This document shows, one piece after another, positions 1 through 9,298 of a stretch of DNA of 27,996 nt (the stretch's first letter is position 1; the number at the start of each line of letters is the position of its first letter). Below the pieces are notes generated by a model. It had not been told where the DNA came from and ran no database searches. It was given only the letters and a program-made list of their open reading frames with translations. The stretch comes from Saccoglossus kowalevskii (taxonomy: Eukaryota > Hemichordata > Enteropneusta > Harrimaniidae). The stretch covers positions 896,305-924,300 of the forward strand of contig NW_003120918.1 of assembly GCF_000003605.2 (NCBI RefSeq), in the 5' to 3' direction. A program made the position numbers and the translations under genes.

Positions 1-380
1 AGAGCTTCATTCAAAAAGGATCCGAATTCACATTTTTCAGCAAGGTGTCTGAGCTCGGCTAAAAATTTAGCAACAGATTCTCCGACCAGTTGGTTGCGAC
101 CATGGAATTTAAATCGCTCCGCAATTGTTAATGGCCTTGGGTTAAAATAAGTATTTAATATTTCCACGAGTTCACTGAACGGTTTGGTGGAGGGTTTCAC
201 TGGAGCTAACACATTTCTGAGAATATCGTACGTCTTAGGACCAATGACGGTAAGAAATATGGCGACTTGCTTACCCTCGTCAGTAACTTCATTTGCTTTG
301 AAGTACTGGTACAGTCTTTCTGTATACGAAACCCAATTTTCGCCTTCTGTAAACTCTTCTATTTTCCCCAGTAAAGCCAT
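1..380 (-). CDS. Ty3/mag-like Gag, N-terminal part (runs off window)
   Basis: Read on the minus strand from the ATG at 380-378, the frame stays open for about 126 codons to the window edge. The protein starts MALLGKIEEFTEGENW and contains a helical capsid-type region with FKANEV, VAIFLTVIGPKTY and TIAERFKFHGR, which resembles the N-terminal Gag of metazoan Ty3/gypsy elements (PF retrotransposon-gag type): a structural particle protein acting in the cytoplasm. The zinc knuckle and Pol would lie outside the window. Position relative to a primer site (436-453) and LTR immediately upstream fixes both orientation and start. No stop or frameshift is visible in this part, so the element could be fairly young. 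Family assignment is by pattern recognition, not by a search. Confidence 0.8.
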   Translation of the reverse strand, partial: MALLGKIEEFTEGENWVSYTERLYQYFKANEVTDEGKQVAIFLTVIGPKTYDILRNVLAPVKPSTKPFSELVEILNTYFNPRPLTIAERFKFHGRNQLVGESVAKFLAELRHLAEKCEFGSFLNEA

Positions 381-435
381 GCTGGTTTCTTCATTCAACC
401 ATTCATATTTCAAACACGTCTACCAGGTTTATGAG

Positions 436-453
436 ATCCTGCCGACTACGCCA
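436..453 (-). other. Retrotransposon primer binding site, tRNA-Ser
   Basis: On the minus strand the 18 bases TGGCGTAGTCGGCAGGAT begin one base after the LTR end. They are the exact complement of a eukaryotic tRNA-Ser (AGA-type) 3' end including CCA. Priming by tRNA-Ser is known for mag-type Ty3 elements, which supports that clade. The match to tRNA-Ser is from memory. Confidence 0.75.
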
Positions 454-454
454 T

Positions 455-766
455 TGTAATGTTTGTGAGTCAATAAAGACGGACACTGTTGCAACACGTG
501 TGACCACGTCCAAGCTTTATTCCAGACTGCCCGTACTCCCAAAATCTACGGACTCCCTAGCACAATTGTCATTCATAACATACTACAATGAACTACTGAC
601 TCTCTAGCATAATTGTCATTCTTAATATATTACAAGTTTGTAATACGTTATAATATAAGTACATCGTTCACGCCTGTTTCCCTGCTGCTATAGTTTCCAC
701 AAACGCTGAGAGCGACTGACGTTTTCGTAAGAAAAACTACTAGTATACTGTCACGCTGTACTGACA
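455..766 (-). mobile_element. 5' LTR of the Ty3/mag-like element (outer end approximate)
   Basis: The inner edge is clear: plus-strand TG at 455 directly abuts the primer site. On the minus strand a TATA-like ACTTATATTATAACG (660-646) and an AATAAA signal (521-516) lie in the expected U3-R order. Inside the LTR a 47-bp unit is imperfectly duplicated (551-597 and 598-about 640, both with CTAGCA.AATTGTCATTC). The outer edge is a guess at the CA-type end near 766, since the partner LTR is outside the window. Confidence 0.55.
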
Positions 767-906
767 TATGTATTCAATGTTGTATTCAAGGCTATCTGAG
801 CGCCATATCTATTGGATAGATATTGTTATCGGAGATGGGGTGAACAATTCAATGTCGAGGTTGGTGCGAATTATTTATCTCGAGACTGACGTATTCAACA
901 TTACCA

Positions 907-1044
907 TTAAAGCGGTAGGGTCGTCACCTGCGCACGCGGGAAATTGAGTTCCAAGCGACGATAACAACACATGCTAAAAACGCAAAGGTTCATGGGTTGA
1001 CGCTTGTTTGTAAACAATGACACGCTATGGCCATCTGACGCATG
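907..1044 (+). mobile_element. TTAA-type MITE, truncated copy
   Basis: Starts with TTAA and a GC-rich terminal sequence (AGCGGTAGGGTCGTCACCTG) and is the reverse complement of the element at 20087-20252 over about 138 bases. The far inverted repeat is lost after GACGCATG at 1044. No coding capacity. The TTAA target suggests mobilisation by a piggyBac-like transposase. Confidence 0.7.
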
Positions 1045-1294
1045 TGTTCTTATCAATACATTTGACATGCAAATGCATGAGTATCTTCAATATAATTGTT
1101 GATTATTGGCCATGGGTTTCGCGTTGGTTAAATTCGTGTTGCGCTTTTATCGAGTTCGTGACTCTCGTTGATCTCATCCGAGTCGCGATACAAATAAACA
1201 TAAAAGAGAAAGCCGTTATGTATCTTCCCAACCTCGGTTTAGCCTCATGCAACAACCGATGATAATGACACTACACATCTGCTTCTTTTCGTAG
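1045..1294. other. Unassigned spacer
   Basis: Ordinary sequence between the truncated MITE and the candidate exon. The only useful signal is the pyrimidine-rich tract with CGTAG at its end (about 1280-1294), which looks like a 3' splice site for the next feature. Confidence 0.4.
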
Positions 1295-1571
1295 TGACAA
1301 GAAAACGTCTGAGGAGAAAGTCTCCAGCAAAAATTCAACCGGATACGGCAACAAAACAGTAACACGTTGTGAAAATGTGTTGAAGGGAGATGAAAACCCG
1401 TCATTCAAACAGACCAATAAAGTAGTGAAGACGCTCGAAGCGGCAGAAGAAGGAGCTACATTGGAAGGCATACACGAGACAGTAGCAATGGGCAACACTG
1501 TCGTGGTGCTTTTGACAATCATCGGTGTATATCTCCTATTAATATACACGACAATATGCAGTATGTATTAA
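1295..1571 (+). CDS. Possible terminal exon with C-terminal membrane anchor
   Basis: Open frame of about 91 codons after a strong-looking 3' splice site (CTGCTTCTTTTCGTAG ending at 1294), closing with TAA at 1569-1571. The N-terminal two thirds is hydrophilic (DKKTSEEKVSSKNSTGY, then KGDENPSFKQTNKVV and an acidic helix EAAEEGATLEG). The last 25 residues are a single hydrophobic segment, NTVVVLLTIIGVYLLLIY, with a very short tail, as in tail-anchored membrane proteins. There is no ATG that would cover the frame, so it can only be an internal or last exon. No partner exon is visible to the left, where element debris lies. I do not recognise the protein. A chance ORF is possible, but the splice signal plus anchor at the exact C-terminus is suggestive. 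Confidence 0.35.
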
Positions 1572-2738
1572 TTTCGGTTGCAACTCATAATAATAGCCAT
1601 ATTATTTACATATATCCGGTGATTTAAATTTTTAATTACTGTAAAAGGGTTAATTAATCACTGGGGTTTAATTTTGCTTATTTCGCTGACTTGAAAATGC
1701 GCTAAAATAAAACCCTGTGAATATGTAAAATTGAGCATAGAACACATAATCTAAATGATAAAACCGTGAATTTAAAACCCGCTGAATATGCATGTAATGC
1801 TAAATCAGTGAAGTTTCAACCCAGTGAAAATTAGTCATTTTACAGCAGTCTAGTTCATTAGAGTAACTTGTGCTTAATTATGCTATTTTACTCAAATACA
1901 TGTAATGTTATTTATTGCACCAAGAACATGTTTCTTTGTTTCAAACAGACCGCCTTTACTAGTTTCTTTGTCAACGTTGCCACGGTGACCTTACTTGGAA
2001 TAAATGATGTTTTGTTTTTTAAACTCCCCAAATTAACTAGTAAATAAAGTGGTTTTCAGAACGAGGTTATTTCACATGATGAAAGTAGAGATTGCAGCTT
2101 TTTTATATACAAACCAATGATTTTCAGATCGATTTTTTAATGAATAGTCAGGTCGATTCACTAAACGAGCTAAGTACGTGATTGTTATTAGAATGCAATA
2201 CGTGGTTTACTATGAACCAGGTGCGATTTCTACAGGTTACGTAACATACATAAGCTATGACAGCACACAACCCGTGACGAGGCTTCAGAAAACTCATATA
2301 TTCAATAATCTATTGTTTTTTTTTAAATATCGTCATCAAGAATATGATTCATTTCTTGGATTAATTGTCATAATTATTTGCCAGTAGGCGTATCATCCAC
2401 TCAATTTTAATGACGTCATTCAATTTTTTTGCAGACATTGCTCATATAGGTAAGCATGTCACATATATAAACAATGCATTTTGGGAAAACAACTTTCCAT
2501 TGTATATACTGGGGAACTATTATTGCCCTGAGAACTAACTCACTAATTAAATGTCACGTCAATTTCATGATTAAATATCGAATAACACCTTTCAGCATAG
2601 CATTGGCTTTTACAACAATAACTTACATTGTGTTTCACTTGGGTATAGATTATTTTTTGTATCTAGCGGGTTGTACCAATTAAAGGTAGGCTTTTATGAA
2701 AAGCATTTTCACGCAAAGGATAATGTCGGAAGATACGG
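1572..2738. other. AT-rich intergenic stretch
   Basis: No convincing gene. Between 1612 and 1840 short motifs of the type AAACC(C)G.TGAATAT recur irregularly (for example near 1711, 1763 and 1776), suggesting an old degenerate interspersed repeat. Small ORFs at 2178-2387 and 2474-2683 have no recognisable features. Confidence 0.4.
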
Positions 2739-2852
2739 TATGATATGATATGATATGATATGATATGATATGATATGATATGATATGATATGATATGATA
2801 TGATATGATATGATATGATATGATATGATATGATATGATATGATATGATATG
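2739..2852 (+). repeat. (TGATA)n microsatellite
   Basis: Twenty-two perfect TGATA pentamers (2741-2850) plus partial units at each side. The absence of interruptions indicates a young, unstable array. Confidence 0.98.
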
Positions 2853-3284
2853 CCATTTGTTTATTCTACACCTGTAGATACGTTTTGGTTATCAGCATTA
2901 AAATCTAAAACTGTTTTTCATTGTGTCTGTCTACCCTTTATAGCTGTTTTTTTATATAGTATCTATAGTATTGTTTTATGTTTTTAAGACAATAAATTCA
3001 TCTAGACGAAACAAACATTTAAGCCCGGGCTGCTGAACATTTGTGTTATATGAGGTTTGATCGGGGCGCGAATTGCACGGTGACTCCTTCGATGATTCTA
3101 GTCACTTAAACATATCTAATTAAAGCTTGGTAAGGTCTCAGTTTGTAGCCAAAGTCACCATCGTTGTTAATATGAGACCCATATATCTCGCGCAAACGTG
3201 GCACGACGACTACCGGCCTTTAAATATTTCGCCACTAATCTGTTTTTTCTGTGATTGCTTTAAAATCCTTCAAATGCAGCAGTA
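2853..3284. other. Intergenic stretch, no feature seen
   Basis: AT-rich with an isolated AATAAA near 2991; no ORF, no splice pattern and no repeat recognised. Confidence 0.4.
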
Positions 3285-3960
3285 GTTTAAGTTACATTAT
3301 AGGGACGACCATGAGGGCGCTGTTCATAGGTCGGATGCGATGACGTCATACGGGATGGATGACGTCTCAATGGGGGACCGTGCATAGATGAGCAGAAATG
3401 ATGACGCCACAATGGGAATTCGTGTATAAATTAGCATAAATGAGCGATCATGGCCGTAAAGTGGTTAATTTGCGTGAGGATGACGTCACAGTGGGATATT
3501 GTGAATACACTTGCATACATGAAATTGATTTGAATACGAGGTCGTAACGAGGTCATCGTAAATGCATTTGCATAAATTACCATCATTTTTTTTTTTTTTT
3601 TTAATTGGATTTTTGAAAATTTATTTTTAATTGGACGAGTATGGACGTCACGAACAATTTTTCAGAATGTATCGTAGAGGGCGCTCACACACGCACACAC
3701 ACTCACACGCTAATAAATACGTCATTTTGAAAACTAACGGAGTTTATTATACAAAAATGGGTAAAACATCGAAGAACAGTGACGTGGAATATACATTTTT
3801 TTTTGTTTGTTTGAGTAAATAATAAAAAAAGAATGGATTAAAAACTGAGTAATATATAAGAATGATATTATTAGTAATATTTAAGAATAAAAAATGACAT
3901 TTTAGAACGGTTGAAATACATAGAGTATTCTTTCAAATGCGGTTAAGTATTTACACTGAG
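3285..3960 (+). repeat. Dispersed repeat 'A' with CRE-like sites
   Basis: This 676-bp block is matched in reverse orientation at 17838-18739. The shared ends are GTTTAAGTTACATTATAGGG on the left and GGTTAAGTATTTACACTGAG on the right. It has no clear terminal inverted repeats, no target duplication and no coding capacity, so the class is open (long MITE, SINE-like or Helitron fragment). Inside are TGACGTCA palindromes at 3341-3348 and 3481-3488, variants at 3360-3367 and 3402-3409, an ATTTGCAT octamer near 3565, poly-T, a short CA-rich run near 3690-3710 and a CTCF-like motif at 3672-3686. Confidence 0.85.
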
Positions 3961-3970
3961 AATCGATTAT

Positions 3971-3999
3971 ATAATAATAATTCTAATAATAATAACACC

Positions 4000-4094
<95 letters not shown>
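3971..4094 (+). repeat. (AAT)n microsatellite
   Basis: Roughly 40 AAT trinucleotides, interrupted near 3981-4000 and pure afterwards. The plus-strand poly-Asn reading frame across it is only the repeat read as codons. Confidence 0.97.
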
Positions 4095-4096
<2 letters not shown>

Positions 4097-4185
4097 GTGA
4101 TAGGGTTAGGTGTCAGTAGAAAATTCACCGAGTGTTTTACTGTACTACAGAAAATGACTGATAAAGTATGATTGGCATGCTTATT

Positions 4186-4529
4186 CTATATATGATGTTG
4201 TATAATGTCAAAGAGTTGTGAATCCATTTCGCGTGTTGATAACTTGATTTCACGGCAGACTAAACACATTTGAAGGTTTGATTTAAATTGTCGAAACAGT
4301 ACACGGGTATACCGCTTGGACAATTTTCCAACCAACTCTGGGTGAATGTGTTGAAATGCATCGTAACACATGGCAATTTTACCACTATCAATTTCAGACA
4401 AAGCTTGGTCAATGTAGAGACGAATGAACAGTACTTTCATCAGCGAATCCATAAGATGAACACAAATGCTGGTGTTGTGAAGGATGCTCTATATCAACCC
4501 GAGGCAATTGGCTTGAATGATACGATGAA
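4186..4529 (-). pseudogene. Unrecognised protein, candidate downstream exon
   Basis: Minus-strand frame entered through a possible 3' splice site (CATCTCTACACAAG, ending at 4530) in the phase left by the exon at 4729-4989. It reads VHRIIQANCLGLI, then one TAG (4491-4489), then about 100 uninterrupted codons to the stop at 4186. The long part has protein-like composition: LMKVLFIRLYIDQALSEID, KRYTRVLFRQFKSNLQ and a CLVCREIKL with a C-x2-C pair. If the TAG is real the gene is dead or ends there; if it is a sequencing error the pair of exons would encode at least 200 residues. I cannot name a family; a domesticated or decaying transposon protein is as likely as a host gene. Confidence 0.35.
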
Positions 4530-4728
4530 CTTGTGTAGAGATGAATTAAGTGACGATTTTTTTTCATAACCAGTTTATCCAATGGTTTCCTGTTGCCAGT
4601 GAAAAATACAAAGAAAATATCTATATAAAATTACTCACAAAGATGTACATAAGTACGTTGGAGAAAAGAATTCACAGTGATGTACAGATTGTTGACAGGG
4701 CACAGCAGATATGTGTAAATGCTCTCAC

Positions 4729-4989
4729 CTCTCGGGGGGCACCCGGCTTTCAGATGATTTAGGTGTTGGCAGCGCATTCGTGACTTTGCGTCTTTTAATA
4801 CGGCGAGTTGATTTTTAGAAACATCAGGTTCAACTTGTGGTGCAGCAGTTGAAATACTTTGGTCATATGTCGAAGGTATCACATCCTCTACGAGACTGCC
4901 TGAGAAATCATTTAGGTATGTGTGGAGCTGATTCGAACCCATGTTGCTAGTACGCTCATCAGTGATAAAATGATTCCCAATACCCACGC
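4729..4989 (-). CDS. Unrecognised protein, candidate internal exon
   Basis: The minus-strand frame opens at an AACACTAG splice-acceptor-like site (AG at 4991-4990) and ends at 4729 with a consensus donor, GAGAG followed by GTGAGAGC. The 87 codons encode a hydrophilic sequence with LNDFSGSLVEDVIPSTYD, then a basic C-x2-H...C stretch, RMRCQHLNHLKAGCPP, that could be part of a zinc finger. No ATG at the start, so it must be internal. The predicted intron to the exon at 4529 would be 199 bases and keeps phase. Family unknown; both exons being on one strand with matching phase is the main argument that they belong together. Confidence 0.4.
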
Positions 4990-4999
4990 CTAGTGTTAA

Positions 5000-5329
5000 A
5001 ATATTCCCCTTTCTGTTACCCCAGATGTTTACATCATGTTAACATTTTTTCCCAACCAAGTCAAATATATTTATAGATTCATTACACACACAGACATACA
5101 GGTGTCCGTCCCATGAATTGATGAGCCACCATTGGATTCACTTTTAATATAGTTGAATTAACTTTTAATATAGTTGCGATATGAACTCGATTAAAACGCG
5201 TTCCTATATAAGGTTGAGTTTTAATTGGAGTTTAATTAAACTCAATTACAATGCAATACAATGGAGAATTGCACTTTAATTAAGTTTAATTAAACTAGAG
5301 TTGAATATCCCGTGACTGAACATAGAAAT
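5000..5329. other. AT-rich spacer with TTAATTAAA motifs
   Basis: No gene. Two short direct copies of ACTTTTAATATAGTTG (5140-5176) and repeated TTTAATTAAACT motifs (5229-5297), partly self-complementary. Possibly an old MITE edge; nothing definite. Confidence 0.35.
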
Positions 5330-5428
5330 GTTTGCGAAGCTTAGGTTTAGTATTGGGGTAATATATATATAAATATTATATATAAACTGTACCATACCTA
5401 CCCCGATATAAACCTAAGCTTCGCAAAC
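5330..5428. repeat. 99-bp imperfect palindrome (hairpin or tiny MITE)
   Basis: The left arm GTTTGCGAAGCTTAGGTTTA (5330-5349) and the right arm ending AAACCTAAGCTTCGCAAAC (5410-5428) are inverted copies, extended by TTGGGGTA / TACCCCGA nearer the loop. About 27 of 31 arm positions pair around an AT-only loop. It could be a foldback element or a structured RNA. Confidence 0.75.
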
Positions 5429-5582
5429 CTGACTTAAATTTGATTAAATATTAATATAAATTATGAAACATTGTGGAGCCCCATGTTTGGGGCTCCACTT
5501 GTACAAACGACTCCACTTTGTTTGTGTATGTCTGGACTACTGGCTCTACTTCTACGTCTACACCAACACACACACACACGTC

Positions 5583-5960
5583 GTAAAATAAACAGGTTTC
5601 TCCTGTTCAAAAACAGTTCATGAATCCAGGGGGAAAATCAATGTTGAGTTCGCTAAGGTGTTGAGAGTTGGTTGTCAGACCTGTGTCATCATGATCCAAT
5701 TTTATCTCACAAACAGACCACACAGACACACAGATGTCCTGTTCAAAAACAGTTCATGAATCCAGGGGGGAAATCAATGTCAAGTTTGCTGAGGTGTTGA
5801 GCGATGGGTGTCAGACATGTGTCGTCATGATTCAATTTTATCACACAAACAGACCACACAGATGTTTATAGTAAAATAAACAGATCCCATCTGTTCCTGG
5901 GATCCAGGGGAATATGAATGTCTGCTATCTAAGGTGTTTGAGGGTGTCAGATCTGTTATC
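5583..5960. repeat. Tandem repeat of about 136 bp at 3' end of the Ngaro-like element
   Basis: Two good copies (starting 5601 and 5737, both TCCTGTTCAAAAACAGTTCA) and a third, diverged and shortened copy (about 5871-5960). Each contains ATCCAGGGGG, GGTGTTGAG and ACAAACAGACCACACAGA. The third copy overlaps the tail of the recombinase frame, so the array starts inside or just after that ORF. It may derive from the element's 3' terminal repeats (Ngaro elements carry split direct repeats), although no match to the 5' terminal repeat was found. Confidence 0.75.
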
Positions 5961-6620
5961 AAAAACACAAATTTGTAAAGACACTCCTCGCGGTAAACGA
6001 GTAAAAGGCAGAGAGTGATCGGACAAACTGCATTGCGTGTTGGAAATAATTGCAGGTGGAAACCCTGACGGTCTGTATTTGAAGACTTGATGTGCACTGT
6101 TACAGACTTAATTGAATCTTTTTTATTATTGATGATGACATCCTTTATGCAGAGATGAATATTGGGGTTGAAACCATTCACTAGGGCAGTAAACTCATTG
6201 CAGTGCAAGAAGCCAAAAAAGGCAAGGGTGAACGATGACCTCAAAAGTAAATCTGTGTAGCTCCATATACACCGCTTTGCAGAAGCACACACAATTGCTT
6301 AAGGATGTCCACTGTTATGGGCAAACGTGGGCGAGATGAAGAACCCTGTGTCCATTGAATCCCTCTCAACACATAGGATAGACGAGTGAACTCCAAGCCC
6401 TCGGATGTGATCATGGGGTTTCCATAGCCTCCCTGAATGTAGTGGTTCCGAATTGAAGCGAGGTAAACTTTAATCGTGGATGCACAGTGAGCTGCAAAGT
6501 AAATTACAGTGTCTTCTGAAATATCTGGATAGGATGCTGCAGCACCAGGTAACTCGAAGAAGGTGGCAGCCATGCACGCACTCCTGTTGCATAGGACTGG
6601 TGTGTCCTCGTGCTGAGGGA
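5945..6620 (-). pseudogene. Tyrosine recombinase of the Ngaro-like element, broken
   Basis: Three frame segments follow each other: SYATGVRAWL near 6600 (core-binding start), then DTVIYFAAHCASTIKVYLASIRNHY and YVLRGIQWTQ...RPRLPIT (6241-6540), then DLLLRSSFTLAFFGFLHCNEF, KSSNTDRQG and ITLCLLLVYREE (5945-6290). These match the order of DIRS/Ngaro recombinases, which integrate circular cDNA. The first catalytic Arg, expected in FFGFLRxxEF, is His here; CAC versus CGC is the change expected from CpG decay. The C-terminal H-x-x-R...Y box is not found: the frame runs instead into the tandem repeats. At least two frameshifts. Not functional. Confidence 0.75.
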
Positions 6621-6769
6621 GGCATCCTAAAAGTGCGAAATAGCATCATTTAGCCAAACATTATTTCGCAAGTTATTGGGCACGGCTGTTCTTGTGCGAG
6701 TGGGGCTGCTTTCTAGAAACGACGAACCTGTAAACGTTATAGCGAATCAGCAATAATGTTAATAACGTT

Positions 6770-8098
6770 AATGTATATGTTCTGCCTGGAAAGTGAAGCT
6801 ATCAGTGGCTGCTAGAATGACTAGGCGGTGCATGAGTTTCATTATAGCTAGTGACTTGTTAATAATGTTCACCACTGCTAGATTGTCACAATGAAATAAC
6901 ACTCGCTTACAGCACCAGTGTTTTCCCCAAAGGAAGCAAGCAGCAACAATAGGATATAATTCCTGTGTTGGGTCATTCTCCAGAAGAAGCTCATTGGACC
7001 AGGGGGCTTGAAACCATTGACCTTGATAGTAGCCCCCATAACCAACACCACTGGCATCAGTGAAAAGCTCCATACTGGATGATGGTGTTGTATGTACATC
7101 TAAGAACATGGAAATGCCATTCCAGTTAGCCAGCAACCTTTGCCACATAAATAAGTCCTGCTTGGCCTCTGTAGACAAGGTGACGAAGTGATGAAAGCAC
7201 TTGACCCCCTTTGAAAGTTCGATGAGACGAGAAATAAAAGTTCTACCAGTAACAAATGGCCTAACAGACTCAAAAGGTTGCACTTTGTGCAAGTTTTGTG
7301 GTTGATAAATGTAAGTAACATTTCTCGGATGCGAGCTAATTTGTCCATGGGAGCCGTGCATGCATGTGTTGATTCCTAAATACTCGATTGTGCAGCTAGG
7401 GCCTACTGTTTTGTGAGGTGCTAGTGGTATGCCTAGACGTTTAAAAATCAAAGTCAAGACAGCCATGGTTCTTTCTGCTTCGGCATTTGGCAAGTCAACG
7501 GTGAGGAAGTCGTCCAGCAAATGGAAAATAGTCTTGATACCATAGTTGTTTTCTGCGATCCAACAAATCGCAGATGACAAGTGATCAAAAATCTTAGGAC
7601 TTGAATGACAACCAAAGGCCAGACGCGCAAAGTATGATAGCTGCCAATAAATTCCATATAAATGCCACAAATAGGGGTGGATCGGAATGAGCTTAAATGC
7701 GTCTACAATGTCTGTTTTGCATAACATGGCTCCAGCACCAGCTTTATTGATCGCGGCAATAGCAACGTCTACTTCCACATACGTGAGTGAAAAGTCCTCC
7801 TTGTTAATGAGTCCATTAATACTTGGTGTTTCGGAATCACGAGAAGAGGACAGGTGGACGTTAAGCCGCTCTTTTGTAGAATATTTCTTCTCCACTAGAC
7901 CAATAGGGCTACATCGATAATGTGTAAAGGGGGAGTTGGGAAAGGACCCGTTAAATAACTTTTGTCGACCTCTGTTCGTACGAGTTCTGAAATAATGTCT
8001 GGTTGATTGCGAGCAGATGAAAGATTACGACACACCAGAGAAGTAGTAGGTGGATTATGTATGCCTGTATCGAAACCTTCAGTCAGGCCACTAATCAA
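6770..8098 (-). pseudogene. Reverse transcriptase / RNase H of the Ngaro-like element
   Basis: Starts near 8098 with LISGLTEGFDTGIHNPP and continues after a frameshift at about 7917 into a 375-codon open stretch. RT landmarks: SPIGLVEKK, MLCKTDIVDAFKLIPI, CHSSPKIFDHLSSAI and the polymerase box HLLDDFLTV, all intact. RNase H follows with LFTDASGVGYGG, ELYPIVAACFLWG and LFHCDN, so the acidic residues are kept. The linker to the recombinase (IIADSL.RLQV.RF, near 6745-6700) is only readable in another frame with stops. The enzyme copies element RNA in the cytoplasm or nucleus. This central ORF is the best preserved part of the element. Confidence 0.85.
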
Positions 8099-8126
8099 GC
8101 AGGATACAAAATAAGAGTCGGGTGGT

Positions 8127-8953
8127 TCAAAAGTTCATGTTGGAGCCTTGAAATGTTAACTGTTGGCACTGGATAGCACAGTGGTCGTTGGCATGGCAAG
8201 ACAAGCACAAAGGAGCAAAGATGCAGTTTGGTTTGCTACACCCCTTTGACGAATTAAAAGTATTACACAGTTCTATTCCCTGGAAGGTTACACATCGCCG
8301 ACTCATTCTGTCGAGTGTATTGTTATTGCCAGTGGCCAGTGGGATCTTTTGATTAGACATTCTCCTTGATGCATCAGGGCAGGAAATTGCTGAATGACCA
8401 ACACCCCCGCAAGTAGAACAGGAAATAGCGCGACATTCGGCGAAAATAGAGCAGTAAAGTTGGTTGTCATGACGTGACCAGTCCACTTTCACGTTATGGT
8501 TCAACAATAGAGTTGCGGCTCTCACAGAGAATTCATGGTGATACTGGAAAGAAGTCGCACCACCAAAACAGAAACTCATTTCGACGATGTCACGTTAATA
8601 TGCATCAAGTTCCTGCCGGCATGCGAGATAAGCTTCACACATCACGTTTTTTTAGATGGCAAAAGCCAAAATAAATTCGGAAATGGACAGGGAATGCGAA
8701 AGTATGTTATCCGTAGGGGCATGCAATGTAAAAGCCTCAGCTCCAAGAAGGTCGCATTTGTTGTCGTTGCCTCATTCTCGATCGGTTGCGTTTGTGTGTT
8801 CATTACTCCACTCCCGTTAGGAGTGCCGTTCATAACTCCCTGTACGGGTGTCGGAATTGAACGTGATCGCGTCACTGGCATTGAATACGGTTGTATTCTT
8901 GATGAAACACCACTGGTTTTCCTTGACTGACGCCCTTTTCCTCGAGGAGCCAT
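8127..8953 (-). pseudogene. Gag-like ORF1 of the Ngaro-like element
   Basis: ATG at 8953 begins MAPRGKGRQSRKTSGV, a basic Ser/Thr-rich start, and reads about 100 codons before a stop at 8642. After a frame change and a TAA near 8595, the second half (8579-8127) contains FQYHHEFSVRAATLL, VDWSRHDNQLY and a zinc knuckle CSTCGGVGHSAISC (C-x2-C-x4-H-x4-C), then a second cysteine cluster, CNTFNSSKGCSKPNC with FAPLC..C...H....C. This pair of cysteine regions is characteristic of metazoan DIRS/Ngaro ORF1. It would package element RNA. The first part is shorter than usual for the family, so an internal deletion is likely. Confidence 0.75.
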
Positions 8954-9078
8954 GGTATGCTTGAAAAAAGCGATTGTTCGACAAGGAGAATAGTGCAATG
9001 ATTGTGATAACGAGCGAAGAGAATACAATGCTTGAGCAGTGATATGTAAAAAACAATGAATGAAACGGCTGGACAAAA

Positions 9079-9225
9079 GAAATATTGTTAACCGCGTTAA
9101 CTATTGTCTGTCGAGATGGCAAACAGACGGTATGGTATGTGGGGTCATGTGACAAGGGGTATTTAAGTGGAGGACAGAAGGTTGAATGTCAATCTAGGCC
9201 AGTCTCGCTACAGTGCAGTTTTCGG
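9079..9225 (-). repeat. 5' terminal repeat of the Ngaro-like element
   Basis: About 147 bp nearly identical to 14804-14964. On the minus strand CACTTAAATACCCC (9168-9155) can serve as a TATA box about 210 bases before the Gag ATG. The inner edge carries GTTAACCGCGTTAAC, a shortened form of the hairpin seen in the other copy. Both copies diverge from their flanks at GTGCAGTTTTC, which marks the outer end. Confidence 0.7.
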
Positions 9226-9298
9226 CGGTTTCCTTTTTTAGTCACACTTTGTTCATTCCTGTGCTTCAACCCAACAGTAAACTTTTGACATCACGACT

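Larger units (their letters stand above)
5583..9225 (-). mobile_element. Ngaro/DIRS-like tyrosine-recombinase retrotransposon, decayed
   Basis: Order on the minus strand: terminal repeat (9225-9079), Gag (8953-8127), RT/RNase H (8098-6770), tyrosine recombinase (about 6620-5945), tandem repeats. Gag-RT-RH-YR in a row with no visible methyltransferase fits the Ngaro group of the DIRS order better than DIRS1. Every ORF has frameshifts or stops. A second copy of the 5' terminal repeat lies at 14804-14964. Such elements integrate through a recombinase and leave no target duplication, so exact ends can only come from aligning copies. Confidence 0.8.

Noticed and set aside
1271-1549. Minus-strand ORF over the tail-anchor exon
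   Set aside because: Composition is explained by the opposite strand; no start or splice context.
3285-3960. Helitron interpretation of repeat A/B
   Set aside because: One end can be read as starting with TC, but no CTRR terminus with a preceding hairpin was found at the other end.
3937-4119. Poly-asparagine ORF
   Set aside because: It is the (AAT)n microsatellite read as codons.
4921-4945. tRNA T-arm on the minus strand (GGTTCGAATC)
   Set aside because: It lies inside the candidate exon and no acceptor stem, anticodon arm or D-arm can be formed around it.
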